Positions 40,325 to 50,191 of a stretch of 64,000 nt of DNA are shown here, in pieces. The number at the start of each line of letters is the position of its first letter. The stretch's first letter is position 1. Under the pieces are notes generated by a model. The model saw only the letters and a program-made list of their open reading frames with translations. It ran no database searches and had not been told where the DNA came from. The position numbers were made by a program, and so were the translations under genes. The stretch lies in NCBI RefSeq assembly GCF_014837235.1, contig NZ_JACYFT010000001.1, forward strand, positions 633,688 to 697,687, written 5' to 3'. Source of the stretch: Limnohabitans radicicola (lineage in GTDB: Bacteria > Pseudomonadota > Gammaproteobacteria > Burkholderiales > Burkholderiaceae_C).

Positions 40325-41281
40325 ATGAAACTGCTGTTTGTTGCCGACCCGCTGGAATCGTTCAAGATTTACAAGGACACGACCTTTGCCATGATGCGCG
40401 AGGCCCACAAGCGCGGCCACCAGGTCTCGGCCTGCGAGATGACCGGTGTGCGCTGGCAACGCGGAGAAGCCGTCTCGGCCCAGGTGCGCGATATCACGCT
40501 CACCGGTCTGTCCGATGCCTGGTTCACCGAGACCGGCACGCGACGCGTCGCCCTCAAAGACTTCGACGCCGTGGTCATGCGCAAGGACCCGCCCTTTGAC
40601 AGCGAATACTTCTACGCCACGCACTTGTTGGGTCAGGCCGAGCGCGAAGGCGCCAAAGTGTTCAACAGCCCGGCTGCCTTGCGCGACCACCCCGAAAAAC
40701 TGGCGATCATGGAGTTCCCGCAATTCATCGCGCCCACCCTGGTCACCAAGAACGAGGCCGACATCCGCGAGTTCCACGCCACGCACGGCGACATCATCTT
40801 GAAGCCCCTGGACGGCATGGGCGGCACCGGCATCTTCAAGGTCGGCGCCGACGGCCTGAACCTGGGTGCGATCATCGAAACCCTCAACCAGGGTGGCAAG
40901 CAAACCGTGATGGTGCAAAAGTACTTGCCCGGCATCGCCCAGGGTGACAAGCGCGTGCTGCTGATCGGTGGCCAACCTGTCCCTTTTTGCCTGGCTCGCA
41001 TCCCGCAGGGTGGCGAGGTGCGTGGCAACCTGGCCGCGGGTGGCAAAGGCGTGGCCCAGCCCATTTCAGCGCGGGACCGCGAGATCGCAGAGGCCCTCGG
41101 CCCCATTTTGTTTGCACGCGGCCTGATGCTGGTGGGCCTGGACATCATTGGCGACAGCCTGACCGAGATCAATGTGACCAGCCCCACCTGCTTTCAGGAA
41201 ATCACCGACCAGATGGGCTGCGATGTAGCGGCGCTGTTCATCGACGCGCTGCAAGCGGCTTGCGCAGTCCCTAAGCTGTGA
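40325..41281 (+). CDS. gshB: glutathione synthase
   Basis: MKLLFVADPLESFKIYKDTTFAMMREAHKRGH...VMRKDPPFDSEYFYATHLL...EINVTSPTCFQEI. Confidence 0.97.
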   Translation: MKLLFVADPLESFKIYKDTTFAMMREAHKRGHQVSACEMTGVRWQRGEAVSAQVRDITLTGLSDAWFTETGTRRVALKDFDAVVMRKDPPFDSEYFYATHLLGQAEREGAKVFNSPAALRDHPEKLAIMEFPQFIAPTLVTKNEADIREFHATHGDIILKPLDGMGGTGIFKVGADGLNLGAIIETLNQGGKQTVMVQKYLPGIAQGDKRVLLIGGQPVPFCLARIPQGGEVRGNLAAGGKGVAQPISARDREIAEALGPILFARGLMLVGLDIIGDSLTEINVTSPTCFQEITDQMGCDVAALFIDALQAACAVPKL

Positions 41282-41304
41282 GCAAGACCGTGCCTGAGCG
41301 AAGC

Positions 41305-43251
41305 TCAGATGCGGAAGCGGTCAAGCTCCTTGCGGGTGGCTTCCGCAATTTGTGACAACCCCATCACGGTGGCAGTCATTTCTTCGGAAGCAGCGGCGTT
41401 GCTGCGTGCGATGTTTTCAAGACTGCCCAGATTCGCATTGATTTCTTCGATCGCACTGGTTTGCTGGGACAGAGCGGAAGAGATGCGCTGCAACATGCCA
41501 TCGGCCTCTTGTGCACCCAATTCAATCTGAGCCATGCCCTGTTTGACCTGGCGCACCGTCTCGACTGCGCGTGCGGTTTCAGTCACAGCCTGCTGAACGA
41601 GTCGAGCGATCTCCTGGGAGCTTTCGGCGCTGTTGGCAGCCAATTTACCCACTTCTTCAGCGACCACCGAGAAGCCCTTGCCATGCTCGCCCGCACGAGC
41701 GGCTTCAATGGCCGCATTGAGCGACAGCAGATTGGTCTTGTTGGCAATGCCTTCGATCACCTCCGTGATCTTGTTGATCTGGGCTGAATTGGTGGCAATG
41801 CTGTTGACCACCTCCACCATTTGTTCCATCTGCTGCATGCCCTGGCGCATGATGGTCATGGAATCCTGCGACTTCTGGCTGGCCACCATGGTGTTGCGCG
41901 AGACATCGGTCACCGACGTCGACGTCTGACGCGCAGCCGTAGCCAATTGGGCGATGGCATGGGTCTGGTTTTGGGAACCATCGGAAATCTGTGCGATGGC
42001 GTGACTGGTTTCCGACGAGGCTGCAGCGACCTGGCGGGCATTGGCGTGGATGGCCGTCATGGCAACACCCAGTGCAGTCAGCGATTGGTTGATGTTTTCC
42101 TTGAGAACGGCCAAATCCCCGCGCCCTTGGGCTTGCACACGGCGGGTCAGATCGCCTTGCGCAACCTGCGCCATCACGGCCCCCACATCCCCGAGCATCA
42201 CGCGCAGCGCCTGCATGGCTTCTCGCGAGCGGTCCAATGTCTCTTGGTATTGCCCTTGGGCATGGGCATCAATCTGGGCAGAAAAATCGCCATTCTGCAG
42301 GTTCTGCATCACCTCGCCCAAGATGGCCATGGTGTTCTGAACCGCATCGGCAGAGGCGTTCACGGCATCCTTCATCTGGGCCAGGTCGCCCCTGAGATCG
42401 GCATGGATGCGTGGATTCAAATCACCTTGCGCCATGGCCGTGACCACCCGGTTGACCTCGGAGACGGCCTCCTGCTGGGACTGCAGCATGCGGTTGATGG
42501 CCGCGGCCGTTTGCCCCACTTCATCGCGCGCCTGAAAGCCAATGCGCTGACTGAAATCACCTGTGGTTTCAATCTTTTTGACCACCGCCTGCACTTGTCC
42601 CAATGGCTTGGTGACCGAGCGAACAATCCACAAGGCAGCAAACAAACCCAAAGCCAGACCGCCTGCAACCACGACAATGGCCAGCCATTTGTTCAGTGTG
42701 TAAGCATCGTTGGCACGTTCAAACTCATCGCCGGCAGCGTCCAGTTGCATGTTCATGAACTGGGAGATCTTGTCCCCAATGGGGTCCAGCGTGGGGTAAA
42801 GCGTGACGTTGATGAACTTCTCGAGCGCAGCCCGATCTTCGGTTTCAAAAATCTGCTTGAGCCGATCCAGCTCAGGGGCAGCCTTGGCGGTCAGCACTTC
42901 GATTTCCTGCGCCAGCACTTTCTCATCACCGGTCATTTCGCTCGGGGGATGGGCATCCCACCGCTCGGCAATCACCTTGCGTGCTTCGTCCAGGCTCTGG
43001 CTGGCTTTTGCCCACTCCACACGGCCGTTACGCACTTTGTGCGGCAAATCGACAATGTCATTGGAATATTTGTCTGCAATCAAACCCAAATCACGGACAT
43101 GCAGCAGTTCGTTGTGACGCACCGAATCAAAGCTGCTGATGGCCGAAGACATGCCAGTGATCCCAATCAGCCCGATGACGCTCGAGACAACGGCACCGAG
43201 GATGACCAGAATGAAAAGGCGAAATGAAACCGAAAGATTTTTCATGTCCAT
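41305..43251 (-). CDS. methyl-accepting chemotaxis protein with several HAMP-like repeats
   Basis: C-terminal MCP signalling hairpin ([37 protein letters not shown]); repeated [28 protein letters not shown] units. Confidence 0.93.
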   Translation of the reverse strand: MDMKNLSVSFRLFILVILGAVVSSVIGLIGITGMSSAISSFDSVRHNELLHVRDLGLIADKYSNDIVDLPHKVRNGRVEWAKASQSLDEARKVIAERWDAHPPSEMTGDEKVLAQEIEVLTAKAAPELDRLKQIFETEDRAALEKFINVTLYPTLDPIGDKISQFMNMQLDAAGDEFERANDAYTLNKWLAIVVVAGGLALGLFAALWIVRSVTKPLGQVQAVVKKIETTGDFSQRIGFQARDEVGQTAAAINRMLQSQQEAVSEVNRVVTAMAQGDLNPRIHADLRGDLAQMKDAVNASADAVQNTMAILGEVMQNLQNGDFSAQIDAHAQGQYQETLDRSREAMQALRVMLGDVGAVMAQVAQGDLTRRVQAQGRGDLAVLKENINQSLTALGVAMTAIHANARQVAAASSETSHAIAQISDGSQNQTHAIAQLATAARQTSTSVTDVSRNTMVASQKSQDSMTIMRQGMQQMEQMVEVVNSIATNSAQINKITEVIEGIANKTNLLSLNAAIEAARAGEHGKGFSVVAEEVGKLAANSAESSQEIARLVQQAVTETARAVETVRQVKQGMAQIELGAQEADGMLQRISSALSQQTSAIEEINANLGSLENIARSNAAASEEMTATVMGLSQIAEATRKELDRFRI

Positions 43252-43265
43252 GTTCCTGCTGCGGT

Positions 43266-44681
43266 TCAGAACTCGGCATGCACGCGCAAACCACCCACAT
43301 GAACGGGGCCGCGCTCGTAGTTGTAGCCCGGCTTGCTCACGCGCTGGTAATTCAGGGCCACAGCCAGCCACTTGCTCAACTGCCACTGGTAATAGGATTC
43401 CACAATGCCTTCAGGTGCGTACGGCATGTAGCCCTCACCGATCAAGATGCCCAGACCACCGCGGTCAAAGTAGGCCTGACCGCTCTTGCTCAAGTGGTTG
43501 CGCACCACAGCGACGCCGACCGTGTCCTGTGCACGCCCCCAGGGCGCCCCGTTTTGAGACAAGCCCAGCACCAAAGAACGCGTGATCTCTGTGAAGTCAA
43601 ACGTTTCCTTCTTGCCACTGTTGGCACTGGCACGCACAAACATGCCCAGCGTTGGCGTCAACTCCTGCTCGACAATCAGCGCAGCCCCCGGATTTGACGC
43701 CCGCTTGCGCACAGCCTCCACATCCGGCGTCTGCGCGTTCTGAATCCCCCACTGCACGGCATCGGCATAACTGGCCATGTAGCCACGATTGACAAAAGCC
43801 AGCACCTTCACGGCACCGGAGCGTTCACCGACCTGATGGCGACGCTCCACTTCCGTGACCAGTTCGAATTGCTTGAAATTGAAGCCAAACTTGGTGCTGC
43901 CCGGTACGGTCGACAAGTTGAATACGCCATTGCGCCAAGTCCAATCGCCCTGATTCCATTCGACCGCTGCACCAAAAGTAAAGCCCCAGGCATCGGCGGC
44001 ATAGTCGAAAGCGCCACTGTCCAGAACAGACCAGTTCAGGAAATCGCCGCGAGGATCGTGTGCGTAGCGGTTGTTGTCAAAAATATCCACCACACTGAAT
44101 TTGCCCACCGTGAAAACCAGGTTGTCAGCGGTCCGCTTGCCCGAAAGCTGGTTGGCTTCGGAGTCCAGTGCCTGGACCTCACCACCCAGATTCACGGTGT
44201 GCCGCACAAAGGCACGTTGCAGCTTGGCGTAGGGCTTGGCCTGCCCCAGTTTGTAGGCGGTTCCGCTGGTGTAGCCCGCGATCCCCATGGCATTGCTCAA
44301 ACCGAAACCTTGATCGATCTCAGGATTGATGTAGAACTCGGTCTGTGGCGCCAGGCGAAGCCCAATGAAAAAAGTCGCATCGTTGGTGCTCTCGCGCTGA
44401 GGCGTAGGCAAAAACGTTTTGGTGTCCTCAATCACCGGACGCGGGCTTCTGAAGCGGCGATTCCATTGGGTCACATTCGTGTATTGACCAAAGAAGTTCC
44501 AGTTTTCAGTGACCACGTTGTCAGGGGTCGGCTCCGGGCCTTCGTGCGGCAAAGGGTGCCCTAGCTGATGCTTTTCCACCGGAACTTTGTCATCCGCGTG
44601 CGCAAGCGCTGTGGCGGCGCAAGCTGCAGTGGCCAGCACCATCTGCAAAAAAAGCAAAAATGAAGGGGGTTGAAGGCGCAT
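43266..44681 (-). CDS. carbohydrate-selective porin (OprB-like) family protein
   Basis: Signal peptide; [14 protein letters not shown]...[25 protein letters not shown]...GLGILIGEG...[27 protein letters not shown]. Confidence 0.78.
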   Translation of the reverse strand: MRLQPPSFLLFLQMVLATAACAATALAHADDKVPVEKHQLGHPLPHEGPEPTPDNVVTENWNFFGQYTNVTQWNRRFRSPRPVIEDTKTFLPTPQRESTNDATFFIGLRLAPQTEFYINPEIDQGFGLSNAMGIAGYTSGTAYKLGQAKPYAKLQRAFVRHTVNLGGEVQALDSEANQLSGKRTADNLVFTVGKFSVVDIFDNNRYAHDPRGDFLNWSVLDSGAFDYAADAWGFTFGAAVEWNQGDWTWRNGVFNLSTVPGSTKFGFNFKQFELVTEVERRHQVGERSGAVKVLAFVNRGYMASYADAVQWGIQNAQTPDVEAVRKRASNPGAALIVEQELTPTLGMFVRASANSGKKETFDFTEITRSLVLGLSQNGAPWGRAQDTVGVAVVRNHLSKSGQAYFDRGGLGILIGEGYMPYAPEGIVESYYQWQLSKWLAVALNYQRVSKPGYNYERGPVHVGGLRVHAEF

Positions 44682-44845
44682 GGCAGACTCTTGGTGAAAC
44701 ACCCAAAAAATATAGGGGTTTTGAAAGTGTAAGCTTGATTTGATGAATTTCAAATTTTTGCCATTTATTTGAGCCGAATCGACAGCGAAACCATTGAATT
44801 TCACATTTCGGCAGCCAGGCGTGCTTTCTGTCGCCCTCTGACAGG

Positions 44846-45613
44846 TCAAACGGCCAAACGCGCACCGTCCACAAACACCGTCAGCTCGCCGGACTGCAAG
44901 GGTACCCAGTCTTCATCCAGGGTGAGCGGCGCAGTCACCACCACCGCCACGCGGTCGCTGGGACGGGTGTGCTCGGCAAAGTTCACACTCAGGTCTTCGT
45001 CGCTCAGTGTGGCTTGATGGAACGGGTGCTTGCGCAACACGTAGTACAGGTGGGTGTTGGCGTGAGCCCACAGGGCCTCACCGTTCGACAGCAAAAAGTT
45101 GAAGGTGCCGTGCTTGGCAATTTGGGGGACCAGCTCTTGCAATGTGCGTGTCAGCTCCAGCACGCTCGGCACCCCGGCATGTGACTTGGCCAGCTCCTGC
45201 ATCAGCCAGCAGAACGCCCGCTCGCTGTCGGTCTGCCCCACGGGTTTGAAATTGCCGTGCAGACGCGGGGCAAAGTCCACCAGGTTGCCGTTGTGGGCAA
45301 ACACCCAGTAACGCCCCCAGAGCTCACGCACAAAGGGGTGGCAGTTTTCGAGCGCCACCACGCCCTGCGTGGCCTTGCGGATGTGGGCGATGACGTTTTG
45401 GCTCTTGATCGGGTAGCGGCGCACCAACTCGGCCACGGGCGAGGTGCTGGCGCTTTGGTGGTCCACCATGTGGCGCACGCCCTTGCCTTCAAAAAAAGCA
45501 ATGCCCCAGCCATCGCTGTGGTGGTCGGTCACCCCGCCACGCTGTGCGAACCCGCTGAAACTGAAGGTCACATCGGTCGGGGTGTTGCAATTCATGCCGA
45601 GCAATTGGCACAT
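44846..45613 (-). CDS. class II glutamine amidotransferase (YafJ-like)
   Basis: MCQLLGMNCNTPTDVTFSFSGFAQRGGVTDHHSDGWGIAFFEG. Confidence 0.94.
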   Translation of the reverse strand: MCQLLGMNCNTPTDVTFSFSGFAQRGGVTDHHSDGWGIAFFEGKGVRHMVDHQSASTSPVAELVRRYPIKSQNVIAHIRKATQGVVALENCHPFVRELWGRYWVFAHNGNLVDFAPRLHGNFKPVGQTDSERAFCWLMQELAKSHAGVPSVLELTRTLQELVPQIAKHGTFNFLLSNGEALWAHANTHLYYVLRKHPFHQATLSDEDLSVNFAEHTRPSDRVAVVVTAPLTLDEDWVPLQSGELTVFVDGARLAV

Positions 45614-45617
45614 GGTG

Positions 45618-47111
45618 TCAGTCTTTCCTGTGAACCGGCGAGCGCATCAGCCACGCCGGAATGAGCGCCAGTGCCGTGAGCACCGCCAAAAACCAGAAGG
45701 TGTGGTGAAAGGCCTGCAGCCGGGTGTGCAGATCGCCCTCGCCCAGGCGCAACACCCCCACTTCGGCCAGCCGCCACTCCAGCACAATGGCGCACAGGCT
45801 CACGCCCACTGCGCCGCCCAGCATGCGCAAAAAGTTGACCACACTCGCCCCTTGCGGGATCAAGGCCGGCGGCATGCCCTGCATCGAGCCCAGGTTGAGC
45901 GAAGGCAAGATGAACCCCAGCCCCATGCGCCCCAGGATAGCCCACAACCACAGCATCAGCAGCCCCTTGTCGGGGTCCACCGTGCTCATGAGCGCAAACG
46001 AGGCCGACAACAGCACCAAGCCCACCAGCACCAGGCGCCGCTTGTCGGTGCGGTCAGCCCAGCGACCCACCACAGTGATGGTCACGGCCAGCACCAGTCC
46101 TGCAGGCAGCAGGGCCGAGCCCACATATGAGGCCGACAGCCCCAGACCGCTTTGCATGAACACCGGCAGCAGGTAAGTGGAGCCAAACAGGGCCGTGCCG
46201 TAAATGATGGCCACCAGTGAGCCCATGACAAAACTGCGGTGGGTGAACACCCGCAAGTCCATCAAGGGCGGCTGCGCCCCATGGGCATGGTGCTGGTGGC
46301 GCCGCTGCAAACGGCGCTGCCAGCCCACAAACACCGCGCCTGTGAGCAAGGCGGCCAGCAGCAAGGGCAAACCGTGCGAGGCCCCGGTCTCGCGCCAGGC
46401 CACCATGCCGTTGAGCAGCAGCACCGTGCCCGCCAAAGCCAGCAGCAAGCCCGGCCAGTCCAGCCGGCCAGAGCCCACATTGGCCGGCACACCACCCGGT
46501 GCGGTGGTCGGCACATACCGTCGCGCCAGCCACAGTGCAGCCAGCGCCAGCGGCACCACCATGAAGAAAATCGAACGCCAGCCAAAGGCATCGACCAGCA
46601 AGCCACCGATGCTCGGGCCAATCGCCGGCGCCAGCACCACCCCGGTGCCAAACACGCTGCTGGCGCGGCCCCGTTCTTCGGGCGCAAAAGCATTCATGAT
46701 GATGATCACCGGGATCGGCTGCACCACCCCGGCGGCCACGCCCTCCACGATGCGCGCCACCAGCACCCAGCTGTATTCGTCGGCCAGGCCCCCGCCAATG
46801 CCGCCGCACAGCAGCAGCAGCATGCAAATTTCGTAAGTACGCCGGTAACCAAAGCGCGACAGCATCCAGGGCGTGGTGAGCATGGCAGAGGTGGTCGCCA
46901 CCATGAAACCCGAAGTCACCCACTGCACCCGCGTCTGGCCCAGCGTGAAATGCTGGCTCATGTCGGGAATGGCCACGTTCATGATGGTCGAGGACATGAC
47001 CGAGGCCATGGTGCCCAGCATCACCGACAGCAGAAGCAGCCAGCGGTGGCGCTCACCGTAGCGCGCCTTGAGGGCGTGCAGGCTGTGGGGGTCGTGCGGT
47101 TGGTCAGGCAT
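45618..47111 (-). CDS. MFS transporter, DHA2 (EmrB/QacA) family
   Basis: TIMNVAIPDMSQHFTLGQTRVQWVTSGFMVA; multiple TM helices; GPSIGGLLVDAFGWRSIFF. Confidence 0.92.
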   Translation of the reverse strand: MPDQPHDPHSLHALKARYGERHRWLLLLSVMLGTMASVMSSTIMNVAIPDMSQHFTLGQTRVQWVTSGFMVATTSAMLTTPWMLSRFGYRRTYEICMLLLLCGGIGGGLADEYSWVLVARIVEGVAAGVVQPIPVIIIMNAFAPEERGRASSVFGTGVVLAPAIGPSIGGLLVDAFGWRSIFFMVVPLALAALWLARRYVPTTAPGGVPANVGSGRLDWPGLLLALAGTVLLLNGMVAWRETGASHGLPLLLAALLTGAVFVGWQRRLQRRHQHHAHGAQPPLMDLRVFTHRSFVMGSLVAIIYGTALFGSTYLLPVFMQSGLGLSASYVGSALLPAGLVLAVTITVVGRWADRTDKRRLVLVGLVLLSASFALMSTVDPDKGLLMLWLWAILGRMGLGFILPSLNLGSMQGMPPALIPQGASVVNFLRMLGGAVGVSLCAIVLEWRLAEVGVLRLGEGDLHTRLQAFHHTFWFLAVLTALALIPAWLMRSPVHRKD

Positions 47112-47150
47112 GAGACAAGGTGGGGGTCAAGCCACCGAGTCTATCGGGTG

Positions 47151-48188
47151 TCACGTTGCGGGTGCGACGCGACCCAACACCACCCCTTCGTAGGCATGCA
47201 AGGACGGCAAGCCCCCTGTGTGCAGGAAGAGCACGTTTTCATCGGGCTTGAAGTAGCCCTGGCGGGCCAGCCCGATCAGGCCCGCCATGATCTTGCCGGT
47301 GTAGACCGGATCGAGCAGGATGCCCTCGGTGCGCGCCAGCATCTGCACCGCCTCGACCATGGCCGCGTTGGGGATGGAATACTTAGGCTGCCAGTAGCCG
47401 CCCACACTCACCACCGCCTCGCGCGGGATGGTCAGGCCGATGTCCAGCAAGTCGGCCACCGCCTGCGCTTCTTTGTGCACCAGCGGCTCCTGATCGGCCG
47501 GGTCGCGGCTCACGCCGATGCCCACGATCGGGATGCGGATGTGGTTGCCCAGGAAGCCGGCCAGCAAGCCGCCGTGCGTGCCCGAACTGCCTGAACCGAC
47601 GACCACGCGGTCAATGCGCACGCCCTGGTCGAAAAACTGCTGCTGCAACTCCTGCGCGCAGGCCACATAGCCCAGACCACCCACCGCGTTGGAGCCACCA
47701 CCGGGAATGATGTAGCCCTTGCCACCTTGTGCTGCCACATCGGCTTGCACCTTCAGCATGGCCTCCATCATGTTGGAGCCCCCGGGCACCACGGTGATCG
47801 CGTCCACGCCCATCAGCTGGAACATGAAGTTGTTGCCCGAGGCCGTTTCGCTGTAGCTGCCAGGTACACGCTCTTCGATCACGAAGCGGCACTTGAGCCC
47901 TTCCTTGACCGCAGCGGCCAACGTGATGCGGCAATGGTTGGATTGGGGCGCACCGCAAGTGATCAGCGTGTCAGCACCCTGCGCCAGCGCATCGGCCGCC
48001 AAAAATTCCAGCTTGCGCGTCTTGTTGCCCCCGGGAAACAGGCCCAGCATGTCATCGCGCTTGATCCAGATGCGTGGACCCACGCCCCCCGGGCAACTGG
48101 CCGCGAGCGCGGCCGAAAAGCGGGGCGCCAGCTCCAATGGGGTGGCGAACTCGGTGTAGCGGCGGCGAGGGAAGCGGGAGAGGTCCAT
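47151..48188 (-). CDS. D-cysteine desulfhydrase / ACC deaminase-family PLP enzyme
   Basis: IWIKRDDMLGLFPGGNKTRKLEFLAADALAQGADTLITCGAPQSNHCR. Confidence 0.88.
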   Translation of the reverse strand: MDLSRFPRRRYTEFATPLELAPRFSAALAASCPGGVGPRIWIKRDDMLGLFPGGNKTRKLEFLAADALAQGADTLITCGAPQSNHCRITLAAAVKEGLKCRFVIEERVPGSYSETASGNNFMFQLMGVDAITVVPGGSNMMEAMLKVQADVAAQGGKGYIIPGGGSNAVGGLGYVACAQELQQQFFDQGVRIDRVVVGSGSSGTHGGLLAGFLGNHIRIPIVGIGVSRDPADQEPLVHKEAQAVADLLDIGLTIPREAVVSVGGYWQPKYSIPNAAMVEAVQMLARTEGILLDPVYTGKIMAGLIGLARQGYFKPDENVLFLHTGGLPSLHAYEGVVLGRVAPAT

Positions 48189-48321
48189 GGCGGTGTGTCC
48201 TTGTCGGTTCAATTCCCCGCTGGTGCTGTGCCACCCGGGGTGTGACACCTCAAGCATAGCGCTACCGCCCCTGACGGGACGACGCCCACACGACAGCGCA
48301 GGCGACGGATCAAGCGATGGA

Positions 48322-50082
48322 TCAGGCGCTGGCAGCCGCCGTGAACTGCAAGGCCGCCAGACTGGCGTACAGCCCCCCACGCGCCAGCAGTTGCGCATGC
48401 GTGCCCTGCTCCACCAAACGGCCACGGTCCAGCACCCAGATCACATCGGCCCGCTGCACCGTGGCCAAGCGGTGCGCAATCACCAGGGTGGTGCGCCCGC
48501 TCATGGCCTGGTCGAGCGCGGCCTGCACCATGTGTTCGCTTTGGGCGTCGAGCGCGCTGGTCGCTTCGTCGAGCAGCAGCAAAGGCGCGTTCTTGAGCAT
48601 GGCCCGCGCAATCGCAATGCGCTGGCGCTGACCACCCGACAGGCGCACACCCCGGTCGCCCAGGTCGGTGTCGTAGCCCTGCGGCAAGTCCTGGATGAAT
48701 TCTTCGGCATAGGCAGCCCGGGCGGCGGCCTGGACTTCCTGCAAGCTGGCCTCTGGACGCCCATAGCGGATGTTGTCGATCACTGTGCCCGAAAAAATCA
48801 CTGGCGCTTGCGGCACCAGCGCGATGTGCTGTCGCAGATCCTCCAGCGCCATCTCGTCAACCGACACCCCGTCGATCAGCAAACGGCCCGACTGGGGTGA
48901 CTGAAAACGCATCAGCAAATCGAGCAAAGTGGTCTTGCCCGCGCCGCTCGGCCCCACCACCGCCACGGTCTGTCCGGCCTGGATGGTGCCGCTCAGGTGG
49001 TCGATCGCGAGGCGCTCGCGACGAGAGGGGTAGTGAAAATTCAGCGCGTCCAAAGTGATCGTCGAGCCTCCGGCTGGCCAGGGCGCGGCCACCGGTTGCG
49101 CAGGTGATGTCAGCGCCGAACGGCTGTGCAGCAACTCCATGAGCCGCTCGGTGGCGCCCGCCGCCCGCAGCATGTCGCCATAGACCTCGCCCAGCAACGC
49201 AAAGGCACTGGCCAACATGATCACGTAAACCACCGTCTGCCCCAGCTCGCCCGCTGTGCTGGTGCCCGCACGCACCGACAGTGTGCCCATGTACAGGCCC
49301 CAGAGCAGCACCGCGCTCGAGGCCATGATGATGAAGGCCACCAAGAAGGCGCGGGCACGGATGCGGCGCAGCGCGGTCATCAGCGCCTGCGCGGTCGAGT
49401 CGGTGAAGCGCCGGGCTTCACGCCCTTCGGCGGTGTAGCTTTGCACCACCGGGATGGCATTGAGCACTTCGCTGGCCAGCGCACTGGCGTCGGCCACACG
49501 GTCCTGACTGGCACGCGACAGCCGCCGCACGCGACGCCCCAAAAACACGCTGGGCAAGACCACCAGAACCAGCACGGCCATGACCTGCAGCATCAGCATC
49601 GGGTTGGTCCAGACCAGCATGGCCACCGCGCCCACACCCATCACCAGGTTGCGCAAACCCATGGACAGAGACGAGCCCACCACCGTCTGCACCAGCGTGG
49701 TGTCGTTGGTCAAGCGCGAGAGCACTTCGCCCGACTGGGTGGTTTCAAAAAACGCCGGGCTCTGGTGCAGCACATGGCTGTACACCGCGTTGCGCACATC
49801 CGTGGTGATGCGCTCGCCCAACCAACTGACCATGTAATAACGCGCTGCTGAAAACACCGCCAGCGCCGCCGCCACGCCAAACAGTTCGGCAAAGTGCAGT
49901 GCCAGGTCTTGCGCAGACGACGCCTGGCTCAGGCCCTGATCGATCAACTGCTTGAGCACCCAGGGGAAGGCCAGCGTGGCCCCCGCCGCCAGCAAAAGGA
50001 ACACCCCGGCCAGCACCAAGGGCCAGCGGTAAGGCTTGAGAAATGGCAGCAGACCGGACAGGGAGCGAGGGTTGGAAGTCAT
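48322..50082 (-). CDS. ABC transporter, fused permease/ATP-binding (ABCB/MsbA-like)
   Basis: GPSGAGKTTLLDLL, LSGGQRQRIAIARAMLKNAPLLLLDEATSALD; six TM N-terminal half. Confidence 0.92.
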   Translation of the reverse strand: MTSNPRSLSGLLPFLKPYRWPLVLAGVFLLLAAGATLAFPWVLKQLIDQGLSQASSAQDLALHFAELFGVAAALAVFSAARYYMVSWLGERITTDVRNAVYSHVLHQSPAFFETTQSGEVLSRLTNDTTLVQTVVGSSLSMGLRNLVMGVGAVAMLVWTNPMLMLQVMAVLVLVVLPSVFLGRRVRRLSRASQDRVADASALASEVLNAIPVVQSYTAEGREARRFTDSTAQALMTALRRIRARAFLVAFIIMASSAVLLWGLYMGTLSVRAGTSTAGELGQTVVYVIMLASAFALLGEVYGDMLRAAGATERLMELLHSRSALTSPAQPVAAPWPAGGSTITLDALNFHYPSRRERLAIDHLSGTIQAGQTVAVVGPSGAGKTTLLDLLMRFQSPQSGRLLIDGVSVDEMALEDLRQHIALVPQAPVIFSGTVIDNIRYGRPEASLQEVQAAARAAYAEEFIQDLPQGYDTDLGDRGVRLSGGQRQRIAIARAMLKNAPLLLLDEATSALDAQSEHMVQAALDQAMSGRTTLVIAHRLATVQRADVIWVLDRGRLVEQGTHAQLLARGGLYASLAALQFTAAASA

Positions 50083-50146
50083 GCGCTCAAGCATAAGGGC
50101 AAGTGCCAAAGCCGACCGTAACGTGGCCATGGCCTATCCCCCCATG

Positions 50147-50169
50147 AAAAACGGCTCCCGAAGGAGCCG
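50147..50169 (-). terminator. Rho-independent terminator of glcB
   Basis: Minus strand CGGCTCC-TTCG-GGAGCCG-TTTTT (7-bp stem, UUCG tetraloop). Confidence 0.88.
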
Positions 50170-50191
50170 CTTGATTCAAGCCAAGAACCGA

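Noticed and set aside
41294-41308. CTGAGC-gaa-GCTCAG hairpin between gshB and the MCP gene
   Set aside because: Only a 6-bp stem, 3-nt loop and no T-run; insufficient to call a terminator
45202-46923. Several alternative-frame ORFs over the class II amidotransferase and MFS genes
   Set aside because: Overlap confidently assigned genes; Arg/Ala/Gly-rich shadow frames
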